Below are positions 1 to 5,790 of a stretch of 9,409 bases of DNA, one piece after another. The position numbers and the translations under genes were made by a program. Under the pieces are notes generated by a model. It saw only the letters and a list, made by a program, of their open reading frames with translations. It did not search any database and was not told the DNA's origin. The first letter of the stretch is position 1; every line of letters begins with the position of its first letter. The DNA is from Spirosomataceae bacterium (GTDB lineage Bacteria > Bacteroidota > Bacteroidia > Cytophagales > Spirosomataceae). Location of the stretch: NCBI GenBank assembly GCA_025455795.1, contig JALOLW010000127.1, positions 1-9,409 on the forward strand, given 5' to 3'.

Positions 1-27
1 CTCTAACCCTGTACGAGAATCTTTTTA

Positions 28-49
28 CATGAGTTTGCTGAAACTCATG
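28..49 (+). repeat. Perfect inverted repeat over the ATG of the first gene
   Basis: CATGAGTTT at 28-36 and AAACTCATG at 41-49 are perfect reverse complements separated by the tetranucleotide GCTG, giving a 9-bp hairpin in RNA. The candidate start codon 29-31 lies within the 5' arm. If that ATG is the real start the hairpin would hide it; if the gene starts further upstream it is simply an internal hairpin. Confidence 0.6.
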
Positions 50-1453
50 CTCAATCAAGCCATTGCCAACAATCCTTTGGCGCGACCGTCGCAAAAGGAG
101 CAGGATGCGTGGTTTACGCAAAACATCGCCGAAGCCAAGCAAGCGGGTGAGTGCATTGCGAGTGCAAAATCTACGTTGATGAAGAGCTTTAGCCAAATCA
201 GAAGCTCAATTTCAGGCCAACGATACGACCTCAAAACGCTCGATTCGCTGTGCTTGTTGGTGAGTAGGGCGTTGGAGATGCCCTACATCAGCACTTTTGA
301 GCAGCTCGAAAAATGGGCAGGTACGCCTCCCAAAGGCAGCGAAAATCAAAAGGAGGCTTTTGCCTTGGCGTCGGTGGAGCGTATCGTTAGCGACAAAAAG
401 CAGCAGGCCAGTTCGTGGAGATACATTGGTCCAAGGGCAACTTTGCTGGCTTACGGCATTTTTGAGAACGAAAAACAATTGCTCTCCAAAAACCTTACGC
501 CCGACGAGATGACGCGCATCGTGACCGAACAGCAGTTGCGGATTCAAGAACTCACTTTTTTTGCCCAACATCACCTCGAAGATTTTTTGGACGCGCATTT
601 TCTTCAAAACTACAACAACTCGTTCAAATACGACCAAACGGTTCTTTTTACGATTGACCTGACCAGCAAACTCTTGCAGGTGACGTCAATTTTCAACGAC
701 CACCTTAGCAAGCAGCTTCGCCTTAGCGACGCCCTGCGCGAGCAATTGCTCTACCTCCGAGAAACCCTCATGAAAACGGCATGGGCATCGGGCAAGAAAA
801 AAGAAGCCCAAGAGGCTTGCGAGGCGTTTCGAGCGTCTATCGAAGAAGTAGAAGACCGTCAAATTTTGACCGCTACACAGGTGTTTCCTTATCGGGCATC
901 GTACCTTTCTTACGCCAGTTGTTACGACGTCCAAAAATTGCAAGAGTACTATGGCTTTGTCAAAACCCTCGAATGTCCCGCCTCGGAGCGAGAATTGTAT
1001 ATTTTTAAGTGCCTAAAATGCACGGCTTGCTCACAGATTCGCCACGGTCGGTACGATACTGCCCTCAATACGCTCGCCCGTATTCAAGTGGAGAGCCGCA
1101 TGATTTACCAAAACCCCAAAGCCCAAAAACACCTGATGGGCATGTACCACTACCTGTTGGGACAGGCTTTGTATTTTTCTGGCTCGGCCCATTGGATTTC
1201 GGCCACCGACAGCTTCTCGCGGGCCATCGCGTACTGGCAACTGATGGGCATGGATACGAGTGCCGAGGCCGCCAATGTGTATGCAATGCAGAGTGAAATA
1301 AAAAGAACGCAGGGGGCTATCAATGAAGCCAACGAACTCGAAAAACAAGCGAGAGAGATTCTGGGCCGAAACGCCAAATTGAACGCTTGCTCATTTGACG
1401 TACAGGCGTTGTGTAGTCGCTTGGACGTGGATTGTCGCGGTTTGAGTATTTGA
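29..1453 (+). CDS. Uncharacterised helical-repeat-like protein
   Basis: I do not recognise the family. From the ATG at 29 it has 474 residues, is soluble (no signal peptide or membrane segment) and looks almost wholly alpha-helical. Roughly residues 365-450 resemble TPR-type helical pairs: HYLLGQALYFSG, then SATDSFSRAIAYW, then an Ala/Glu-rich helix ending in EKQAREILG. Residues 328-334 form a C-x2-C-x2-C cluster (KCLKCTACS), and more cysteines lie near the C-terminus; metal binding is possible but unproven. The start is uncertain. The same frame is open without a stop to the left edge (reading SNPVRESFY before the Met), so the gene may begin outside the window and the ATG at 29 may be internal. 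That ATG also sits inside a perfect hairpin. It converges on the small peptide gene at 1522-1611. I infer a scaffold or protein-protein interaction role from the helical repeats only. Confidence 0.75.
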   Translation: MSLLKLMLNQAIANNPLARPSQKEQDAWFTQNIAEAKQAGECIASAKSTLMKSFSQIRSSISGQRYDLKTLDSLCLLVSRALEMPYISTFEQLEKWAGTPPKGSENQKEAFALASVERIVSDKKQQASSWRYIGPRATLLAYGIFENEKQLLSKNLTPDEMTRIVTEQQLRIQELTFFAQHHLEDFLDAHFLQNYNNSFKYDQTVLFTIDLTSKLLQVTSIFNDHLSKQLRLSDALREQLLYLRETLMKTAWASGKKKEAQEACEAFRASIEEVEDRQILTATQVFPYRASYLSYASCYDVQKLQEYYGFVKTLECPASERELYIFKCLKCTACSQIRHGRYDTALNTLARIQVESRMIYQNPKAQKHLMGMYHYLLGQALYFSGSAHWISATDSFSRAIAYWQLMGMDTSAEAANVYAMQSEIKRTQGAINEANELEKQAREILGRNAKLNACSFDVQALCSRLDVDCRGLSI

Positions 1454-1458
1454 GCCAT

Positions 1459-1494
1459 AAAAAAAGCCGAAAGTACCTGTACGTACTTTCGGCT
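1459..1494 (-). terminator. Intrinsic terminator of the small peptide gene
   Basis: AGCCGAAAGTAC at 1465-1476 pairs perfectly with GTACTTTCGGCT at 1483-1494 around a 6-nt loop. The A-run at 1459-1465 becomes a U-tract only in minus-strand RNA, so this terminates minus-strand transcription 27 nt after the stop of the 29-codon gene. On the + strand the stem is followed by TAACTGG, which is not a U-tract, so it is at best a processing or stabilising hairpin for the first gene. Confidence 0.85.
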
Positions 1495-1521
1495 AACTGG
1501 ACCGAGACTTACTTTTTAACC

Positions 1522-1611
1522 TCATGCTTTTTTGGCTTGTAGTTTTTTGTAAGTATAGACTGCCGCGCCCACTGCTAAGGCCACTGACAGCAACTTGACC
1601 ACTTTCTTCAT
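1522..1611 (-). CDS. Small single-span hydrophobic peptide, 29 aa
   Basis: The ATG at 1611-1609 opens a 29-codon frame: MKKVVK, a hydrophobic stretch of about 15 residues (7-21, LLSVALAVGAAVYTY), then a basic tail KKLQAKKA. It has seven lysines and no acidic residue, so a single inner-membrane span with charged ends is likely. The frame stays open upstream to another ATG at 1746. That 45-residue extension is Ser/Cys/Asn-rich, derives from the A/T-rich intergenic region, and looks non-coding. Support for a real gene is its membrane-peptide composition and a strong terminator 27 nt after the stop. Its function is unknown. It could be a small membrane accessory protein or, less likely, a type I toxin-like peptide; no antisense RNA is evident. 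It has no close functional neighbour. Confidence 0.55.
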   Translation of the reverse strand: MKKVVKLLSVALAVGAAVYTYKKLQAKKA

Positions 1612-1691
1612 GGCGATACTAATTGATGGTTGAGAAATAATTGTTAAGCTAATAAACGGTAATCTGTGTGATTTGTTGCAATTTCTTGTCA

Positions 1692-1722
1692 AAAATCTAC
1701 TTACGCTATGACTTTTGTCACA
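1692..1722 (-). promoter_or_regulatory. Candidate promoter of the small peptide gene
   Basis: On the minus strand TGTG (1722-1719), a 19-nt spacer and TAGATTTT (1699-1692) each differ by one base from the Bacteroidetes -33 TTTG and -7 TAnnTTTG elements. Transcription would start near 1687, giving a leader of about 75 nt. The -33 element falls inside a 15-nt palindrome (1715-1729). The match is imperfect, so this is a weak call. Confidence 0.3.
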
Positions 1723-1729
1723 TTGACAA
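1715..1729. promoter_or_regulatory. 15-nt palindrome, possible operator
   Basis: TTGTCA-CAT-TGACAA is a perfect dyad with a 3-nt centre. A further TTGTCA half-site lies at 1686-1691. It covers the candidate -33 element of the small peptide promoter, where a bound regulator would block RNA polymerase. No specific regulator family is identified. Confidence 0.35.
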
Positions 1730-1744
1730 GACGCACAAAACTTC

Positions 1745-1774
1745 AAAATAGTTGGGACTGTGTCTAACTATTTT
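1745..1774. terminator. A/T-rich hairpin after ltaE, possible weak terminator
   Basis: AAAATAGTT at 1745-1753 pairs with AACTATTTT at 1766-1774 around a 12-nt loop. It lies about 60 nt past the ltaE stop. T-runs flank both sides (TTTTT on the + strand, TTTTG on the minus strand), so it could act in either direction, but the stem contains only two G-C pairs and is weak. Confidence 0.35.
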
Positions 1775-1832
1775 TACAGCAACAAAAGTGCCAACTTTTT
1801 TGACGTCATCATAGCGTAGAAATACGTGTTTT

Positions 1833-2852
1833 TTAGCCGTTAGATAACTTTTTCTCAAAAAAATCAAGGTGTTGGTCGGTAAAATCGAGGTGTGTCACAA
1901 ATCGTACCAAATTTTTGCCAAACGTAACGGCTCTGATGTTTTGGGCGGCCAACTGCGCCACGTAGTCGGTGGCGGGGAGTGTATCGGGAAGGCGACAAAT
2001 GACGATGTTGGTATCTATCGGGTAAATTTCTTCTATTTCGGGGCGTTTGGCGAGGATGTGGCCGAGGGCGCGCGCTCGTGCGTGGTCGTCGCGGAGGCGT
2101 GCTACGTGGTGGTCGAGGGCATAGATGCCCGCACCAGCCAAAAAGCCCGCTTGTCGCCAACCTCCCCCCATCACTTTGCGAACCCTACGGGCTTGTTTGA
2201 TAAAATCTCGACTCCCCAACAGCAGCGACCCCACGGGGCAGCCCAATCCTTTGGACAAACAAATACTGATACTGTCAAACAAACTCCCGTACACCGCAGG
2301 CGATTCACCCGTTTCGACGAGGGCATTGAACAGCCGCGCTCCGTCGAGGTGCAAGGCAAGGTTATGTTGCTTGCAAACACCTCGAATCGCTTCAATATCA
2401 GTACTTTGGTAGTAGCAGCCACCGCCTTTGTTCATGGTGTTTTCGAGCGATACGAGGCGCGTTACGGGGGCGTGTACGTCGTCGGGATTGTTGATAGCAG
2501 CGGCCACTTGGGCGGCGTTGAGGCGGCCACGGTCGCCGTCGAGGAGTTTGACCGAGCTGAACGAATTGAGCGCCACGCCGCCGCCTTCGTAGAGATATAT
2601 ATGCGAGAATTTGTCACAAATCACCTCACTGCCGGGGCGGGTATGTACCCTGATAGCGATTTGGTTGGTCATGGTACCCGAAGCGCAAAAAAGCGCGGCT
2701 TCCATCCCAAACATCGCGGCGGCTTTGGTTTCGAGGGCATTGACGGTGGGGTCGTCGCCAAAGACATCGTCGCCGACGGGCGCGGCAAACATGGCTTCTT
2801 GCATGGCGGGTGTGGGCTTGGTAACAGTGTCGGAGCGGAGGTCAATGAGCAT
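1833..2852 (-). CDS. ltaE: Low-specificity L-threonine aldolase
   Basis: A PLP-dependent fold-type I enzyme that cleaves L-threonine and L-allo-threonine to glycine and acetaldehyde in the cytoplasm. I chose the ATG at 2852 because the protein then starts MLIDLRSDTVTKPTPAM, the family's usual N-terminus, and has 339 residues, the normal length; an earlier in-frame ATG at 2897 adds 15 unrelated residues. Visible family features are GDDVFGDDPT near residue 27, the glycine-rich CASGTMTNQ near 56, His84 in SHIYLYEGG (stacking/catalytic His in the family), ENTMNKGGG near 137, Asp170 in LHLDGARLF (binds the PLP ring nitrogen), and Lys201 in LSKGLGCPVGS, the Schiff-base lysine. Nothing essential is missing. 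It follows the DUF2752 gene by 62 nt and could be read through from it or use its own promoter. Family assignment is firm; which threonine isomer is preferred cannot be seen. Confidence 0.96.
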   Translation of the reverse strand: MLIDLRSDTVTKPTPAMQEAMFAAPVGDDVFGDDPTVNALETKAAAMFGMEAALFCASGTMTNQIAIRVHTRPGSEVICDKFSHIYLYEGGGVALNSFSSVKLLDGDRGRLNAAQVAAAINNPDDVHAPVTRLVSLENTMNKGGGCYYQSTDIEAIRGVCKQHNLALHLDGARLFNALVETGESPAVYGSLFDSISICLSKGLGCPVGSLLLGSRDFIKQARRVRKVMGGGWRQAGFLAGAGIYALDHHVARLRDDHARARALGHILAKRPEIEEIYPIDTNIVICRLPDTLPATDYVAQLAAQNIRAVTFGKNLVRFVTHLDFTDQHLDFFEKKLSNG

Positions 2853-2897
2853 AAAAGGAGAATGTTGAATAGCGAATAAACGAGGATGAATAAACAA

Positions 2898-2929
2898 GAA
2901 AGTTACAACTTCCGTCAGGGCCTTATAAA
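2898..2929 (-). promoter_or_regulatory. Candidate promoter of ltaE
   Basis: On the minus strand TTTA (2929-2926), a 20-nt spacer and TAACTTTC (2905-2898) each differ by one base from the Bacteroidetes consensus TTTG / TAnnTTTG. It overlaps the 3' end of the DUF2752 gene and would give a leader of about 40 nt. It suggests ltaE can be transcribed independently of the upstream pair. Confidence 0.3.
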
Positions 2930-3289
2930 GGTAAAATACGGTAAATTTCGGACAACGGTAAAAATGAGTACAAACAGCAAAACACCCAACGCGACTTGCC
3001 GAAGGCGAAGATAGCGCAAGGGGCGTTTATCGTCAAACCATTCGGTATAAATTACCAAAGACAACAGCGGTAAAACGGAATAAATCAGCAAGTTGAACTG
3101 AAAAGCGTCTCTGAACTTTCCGTGCATGAGCGCGTGAAAAGCGCGCTGACCGCCGCACCCCCAGCAGTACCAACCGGTGGTTTGATGAACGATACAGCGT
3201 GGCCCAAACGGGCGAACGGCGGGGTCGTGGTAGAAATAAAAAACGGTAAGGGCTACTGCCGTTACCGTTATGACTATTTTTCTAAACAT
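2915..3289 (-). CDS. DUF2752 membrane protein
   Basis: A 124-residue integral membrane protein of the DUF2752 family, which has no established biochemical function. The diagnostic block is residues 30-50: Cys32 in PRC, then TGWYCWGCGGQRA with Cys42, Cys45 and Arg49, matching the family pattern of a cysteine followed by T-G-x2-C-x2-C-G-x2-R-A. Predicted membrane segments are at about 4-20, 65-82 and 98-114. The conserved FN in the sequence DAFQFN and RNLP near 114 are also typical. I chose the ATG at 3289 because the protein then begins directly with the first membrane segment; the earlier in-frame ATG at 3445 overlaps the RDD gene by more than 150 nt. The start lies 1 nt after the RDD stop codon, so the two are translationally coupled and probably work in the same membrane process. 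The family is well supported; the role is unknown. Confidence 0.88.
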   Translation of the reverse strand: MFRKIVITVTAVALTVFYFYHDPAVRPFGPRCIVHQTTGWYCWGCGGQRAFHALMHGKFRDAFQFNLLIYSVLPLLSLVIYTEWFDDKRPLRYLRLRQVALGVLLFVLIFTVVRNLPYFTFIRP

Positions 3290-3290
3290 T

Positions 3291-3767
3291 TTAGGCTCTG
3301 ACGACGTAGCTTTTGCTGACCAAATCGTGCAAGGCTTGCTCTTCGGGGTTGAACAAAGGCCACAACCACAACAAAATACAAAGATTACTACTGATATATT
3401 TGACCAAAGCACGCCCCAAAGCTTGTCCAAAAGTAAGCCTTGCACCGTTTTCGCCCACTACTTTGATTTTCATCAGGCTTTTGCCGAGAGTCGCTTGCCG
3501 GGCCGAACTTACCAAAAACGCTTCGTACAAAAACGGAACAACCAAGCCGACCACGATGATTCCTAAAATGCTGATCCCTGCCAAACCCGCCATCGCGGCG
3601 GCGGCAGCATCCGAGTCATCCATGCTTTCGGCCATGCCCGAACCCATGAGGGCGGCAAAACCTCCAAATGGGATAAGTACGACAGTCATGGCGATGCCTA
3701 AAATAATACTGTCAATAATCTGGGCAACGAGGCGGTTGCCAAATCCTGCGAGTTGTGATTTTTCCAT
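3291..3767 (-). CDS. RDD family membrane protein
   Basis: A 158-residue RDD-domain protein. The three defining residues are visible: Arg12 and Asp19 in NRLVAQIIDSII and Asp148 in QALHDLVSK. The family's amphipathic segment QATLGKSLMKIKVV is at 91-104. Membrane spans are at about 15-40, 62-82 and 124-139. The loop between the first two spans (about 44-60) is unusual, with an acidic patch SMDDSD followed by five alanines. The start at 3767 gives MEKSQLAGFGNRL; the upstream in-frame ATG at 3839 adds 24 poorly conserved-looking residues and would cross the start of the divergent DUF4230 gene. RDD proteins are variously linked to transport or ion exchange, but none of that can be assigned here. 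It is followed after 1 nt by the DUF2752 gene and is divergent from the DUF4230 gene. Confidence 0.9.
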   Translation of the reverse strand: MEKSQLAGFGNRLVAQIIDSIILGIAMTVVLIPFGGFAALMGSGMAESMDDSDAAAAAMAGLAGISILGIIVVGLVVPFLYEAFLVSSARQATLGKSLMKIKVVGENGARLTFGQALGRALVKYISSNLCILLWLWPLFNPEEQALHDLVSKSYVVRA

Positions 3768-3794
3768 GATGAAAAAGGGTTTAAAAGTGCTAAC

Positions 3795-3802
3795 TTGCGC
3801 AA
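3795..3802. promoter_or_regulatory. Palindrome in the divergent RDD/DUF4230 spacer
   Basis: TTGCGCAA is a perfect 8-bp palindrome almost at the centre of the 56-bp spacer 3768-3823 between two divergent starts. It could be a shared operator, but 8 bp is short enough to occur by chance. No convincing -33/-7 pair is seen for either gene; TATTTTTC at 3809-3816 is a partial -7 match 8 bases before the DUF4230 start. Confidence 0.2.
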
Positions 3803-3823
3803 TATTATTATTTTTCTGAAAAC

Positions 3824-4483
3824 ATGGGCTTCTCGACACTTATTTTTTTCATCGTGACGCTATTGGTGGGTGGCAGTGTAGGCTACGGAATCTTTGCGTT
3901 TTTTGGTCGTCACAAAGACCAACATTCGACCAAAGTATCTTCAACCATTCTGTTGGAGCGCATCGAAAAGGTATTTAAAGTCGTCATGGCCGAAGGGTAC
4001 TTTACCGAAATATTTGATTATAAAGACGATAAAAAGTACCTGTACCTGTTCAACAACACCAAAAAAGCACTCGTCATTGCCAAAGCGAAAGTGCTGGTGG
4101 GCTACGATTTTGGCAAACTCCGCTTTCGGATTGACGAAACCACCCACCAGATGATTGTGGAGCATTTTCCCGCCGCCGAGGTACTTTCGATAGATACCGA
4201 CTACAAGTTTTATGACATCGAAAACGGTATTTTCAACCGCTTCAACCAAGAAGATTATACCATGCTTCTCAGCGATGCCAAACAGGCCATGAACGAGAAA
4301 GCCCTCAGCAGCGATTTGCCGCGCATTGCCAACAATCAGGTGCAGTTTATGATGTATCAGTTGGCCACTACGATGGGCTGGCACGTCAAAATGCAGCTGC
4401 CCGAAGCCAACCAAAAAACGCTGGACGAATATACCCAGTACGAAGAACTCAACGCGGGAGTGAAAGAGTTGAAGGCTAAGTGA
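3824..4483 (+). CDS. DUF4230 domain protein, membrane-anchored
   Basis: A 219-residue protein with an N-terminal membrane anchor (about residues 4-28, FSTLIFFIVTLLVGGSVGYG) followed by a soluble domain that I match to DUF4230. The block EGYFTEIFDYKDDKKYLYLF is followed by KKALVIAKAKVLVGYDFGKL and a predicted beta-rich region to about 130. The C-terminal third (about 150-219) is helical. The family occurs in many bacteria and has no established function. The first segment lacks a signal peptidase site, so it is probably an uncleaved anchor with the domain outside the cytoplasmic membrane, although orientation is inferred. It is divergent from the RDD gene and convergent with cinA, whose stop is 28 nt away; no hairpin terminator is visible in that gap. 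Start 3824 is the first ATG and places the anchor at the very N-terminus. Confidence 0.85.
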   Translation: MGFSTLIFFIVTLLVGGSVGYGIFAFFGRHKDQHSTKVSSTILLERIEKVFKVVMAEGYFTEIFDYKDDKKYLYLFNNTKKALVIAKAKVLVGYDFGKLRFRIDETTHQMIVEHFPAAEVLSIDTDYKFYDIENGIFNRFNQEDYTMLLSDAKQAMNEKALSSDLPRIANNQVQFMMYQLATTMGWHVKMQLPEANQKTLDEYTQYEELNAGVKELKAK

Positions 4484-4511
4484 TTAATCTTCATAAATTT
4501 TAGGAGACCGT

Positions 4512-5753
4512 TTATCCCAATATTTGCCGCCGTAGCACTTCGAGGAGGAAAGTGGCGGTGAGTTGGATGTTTTGTTCGCGGTACTTGCCCAGCAATAGTT
4601 TTCGGGTTTTGGTGCCGTTGGGGCCTGCACAGGCTATCCAAATCGTCCCCACGGGCTTGTCGTCCGTGCCGCCGTCGGGGCCAGCGATACCGCTTGCCGA
4701 AATCCCAAAAGTCGTTTTCAATCGCGCCCGTACACCCTCGGCCATCTCAATGACCGTTTGTTCGCTCACGGCGCCGTGTTCGGCCAATGTTTCGGCCTTT
4801 ACACCCAACTCGTTGATTTTGACATCATTGCTGTAACTCACCACCCCGCCCACAAAATAAGCCGACGAACCCGGTACTTTCGTAATCACGTGCGACACGT
4901 ACCCGCCTGTGCAGCTTTCGGCGGTGGCTATGGTGGCGTTGTGTTCTTTCAACAAACGCCCAATGACCGTTTCCAACTCGTCATCATCATAGCCAAAAAC
5001 GTGTTTTTCAATCAATGGCAGCACCTTTTCTACTTCGGCTTGGGTTTCGGCTTGGAGTTGTGCCAAGTCGTTGCCCGTGGCCGTGAGGCGCAGGCGCACC
5101 TGCCCAAAATGCGGCAAATAGGCCAACTTGATGTGCGGCGGCAGGGCATCTTCCCAAGCCTCAATCCGCTCGGCCAAAAACGACTCGCCCAAGCCCACCG
5201 TCCGAATCATCTTGTGGTAAATCGTGGGCGTTTGGAAGTGCGTTTGGAGTTTGGGGAGAAGCGCGTGCGTCATCAAGTTTTTCATTTCAAACGGCACGCC
5301 GGGCATCGAAATAAACACCGTACCCTGATGCTCAAACCACATTCCGGGGGCAGTTCCCCAGAGATTGGGAACGTAGGTGCAATTGCGCGGCAAAGCCGCC
5401 TGCATTCGGTTGATTTCGGTCATTTCGCGGCCACGTTTCGCAAAAAAATCGGTGATAAATGCCAATGCGTCCTCGTTGATGTAAAGCTCCGTGCCGAAAT
5501 ATTCGCACAACGTAGTTTTGGTAATATCGTCTTTGGTCGGCCCCAATCCGCCCGTGATAAGCACCACGTCGGCGCGGGTTTGGGCTTCGTGAAAAATCTG
5601 TAAAATATCGGCTTTATTGTCGCCCACCGACGATTTGCGGGTGGTGCGTATGCCGATTTTGGTGAGTTCGGTGCTTATCCATTGGGTGTTGGTGTCGGTG
5701 ATTTGACCGAACAAAATCTCGTCGCCAATCGTAATAATCTCTGCTTTTATCAT
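4512..5753 (-). CDS. cinA: CinA: ADP-ribose pyrophosphatase / NMN amidohydrolase
   Basis: A two-domain CinA protein of 413 residues, the usual full length. Residues 1-170 are the MoaB/MogA-like (COG1058) domain with GDEIL at 10-14 and GGLGPTKDD at 68-76; in characterised members it hydrolyses ADP-ribose. Residues about 255-413 are the PncC-type nicotinamide-nucleotide amidase domain, with AESCTGG at 278-284 (Ser280 the expected nucleophile), Tyr307 in SYSNDVK, and SGIAGPDGG at 354-362. Together the domains recycle by-products of NAD turnover in the cytoplasm; some family members are also competence-induced. The start at 5753 gives MIKAEIITIGDEIL, the standard N-terminus; the earlier in-frame ATG at 5846 would overlap the receptor gene. 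It lies 37 nt downstream of the TonB-dependent receptor on the same strand, so it is probably co-transcribed, although no functional link is known. Confidence 0.96.
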   Translation of the reverse strand: MIKAEIITIGDEILFGQITDTNTQWISTELTKIGIRTTRKSSVGDNKADILQIFHEAQTRADVVLITGGLGPTKDDITKTTLCEYFGTELYINEDALAFITDFFAKRGREMTEINRMQAALPRNCTYVPNLWGTAPGMWFEHQGTVFISMPGVPFEMKNLMTHALLPKLQTHFQTPTIYHKMIRTVGLGESFLAERIEAWEDALPPHIKLAYLPHFGQVRLRLTATGNDLAQLQAETQAEVEKVLPLIEKHVFGYDDDELETVIGRLLKEHNATIATAESCTGGYVSHVITKVPGSSAYFVGGVVSYSNDVKINELGVKAETLAEHGAVSEQTVIEMAEGVRARLKTTFGISASGIAGPDGGTDDKPVGTIWIACAGPNGTKTRKLLLGKYREQNIQLTATFLLEVLRRQILG

Positions 5754-5765
5754 GTTGATTTTTAG

Positions 5766-5778
5766 TTTGTTAAACAAA
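5766..5778. repeat. Short palindrome between receptor gene and cinA
   Basis: TTTGTT-A-AACAAA is a perfect 13-nt dyad in the 37-nt gap between the receptor stop and the cinA start. It has no spacer long enough for a normal RNA hairpin loop, so it would be a DNA-level dyad or only a weak hairpin. Its significance is uncertain. Confidence 0.3.
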
Positions 5779-5790
5779 ACCTTGCCTTTG

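Noticed and set aside
1612..1746. N-terminal extension of the small peptide to 74 residues
   Set aside because: The added residues come from A/T-rich spacer containing the promoter-like and palindromic elements and do not look like protein. The ATG at 1611 gives a coherent membrane peptide.
1869..2879. Long + strand open frame (336 codons) opposite ltaE
   Set aside because: It is antisense to a clearly conserved threonine aldolase, has no recognisable domains, and its length follows from the codon usage of the real gene.
3242..3269. 8-bp inverted repeat AACGGTAA/TTACCGTT, with more ACGGTAA copies near 2939 and 2955
   Set aside because: It lies inside the DUF2752 gene; short and explained by Val/Thr codons. 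No regulatory context.
4758..5603. + strand open frame (281 codons) opposite cinA
   Set aside because: The composition is antisense-like (His/Arg/Gly-rich) and it lies wholly inside cinA, whose motifs are intact on the minus strand.
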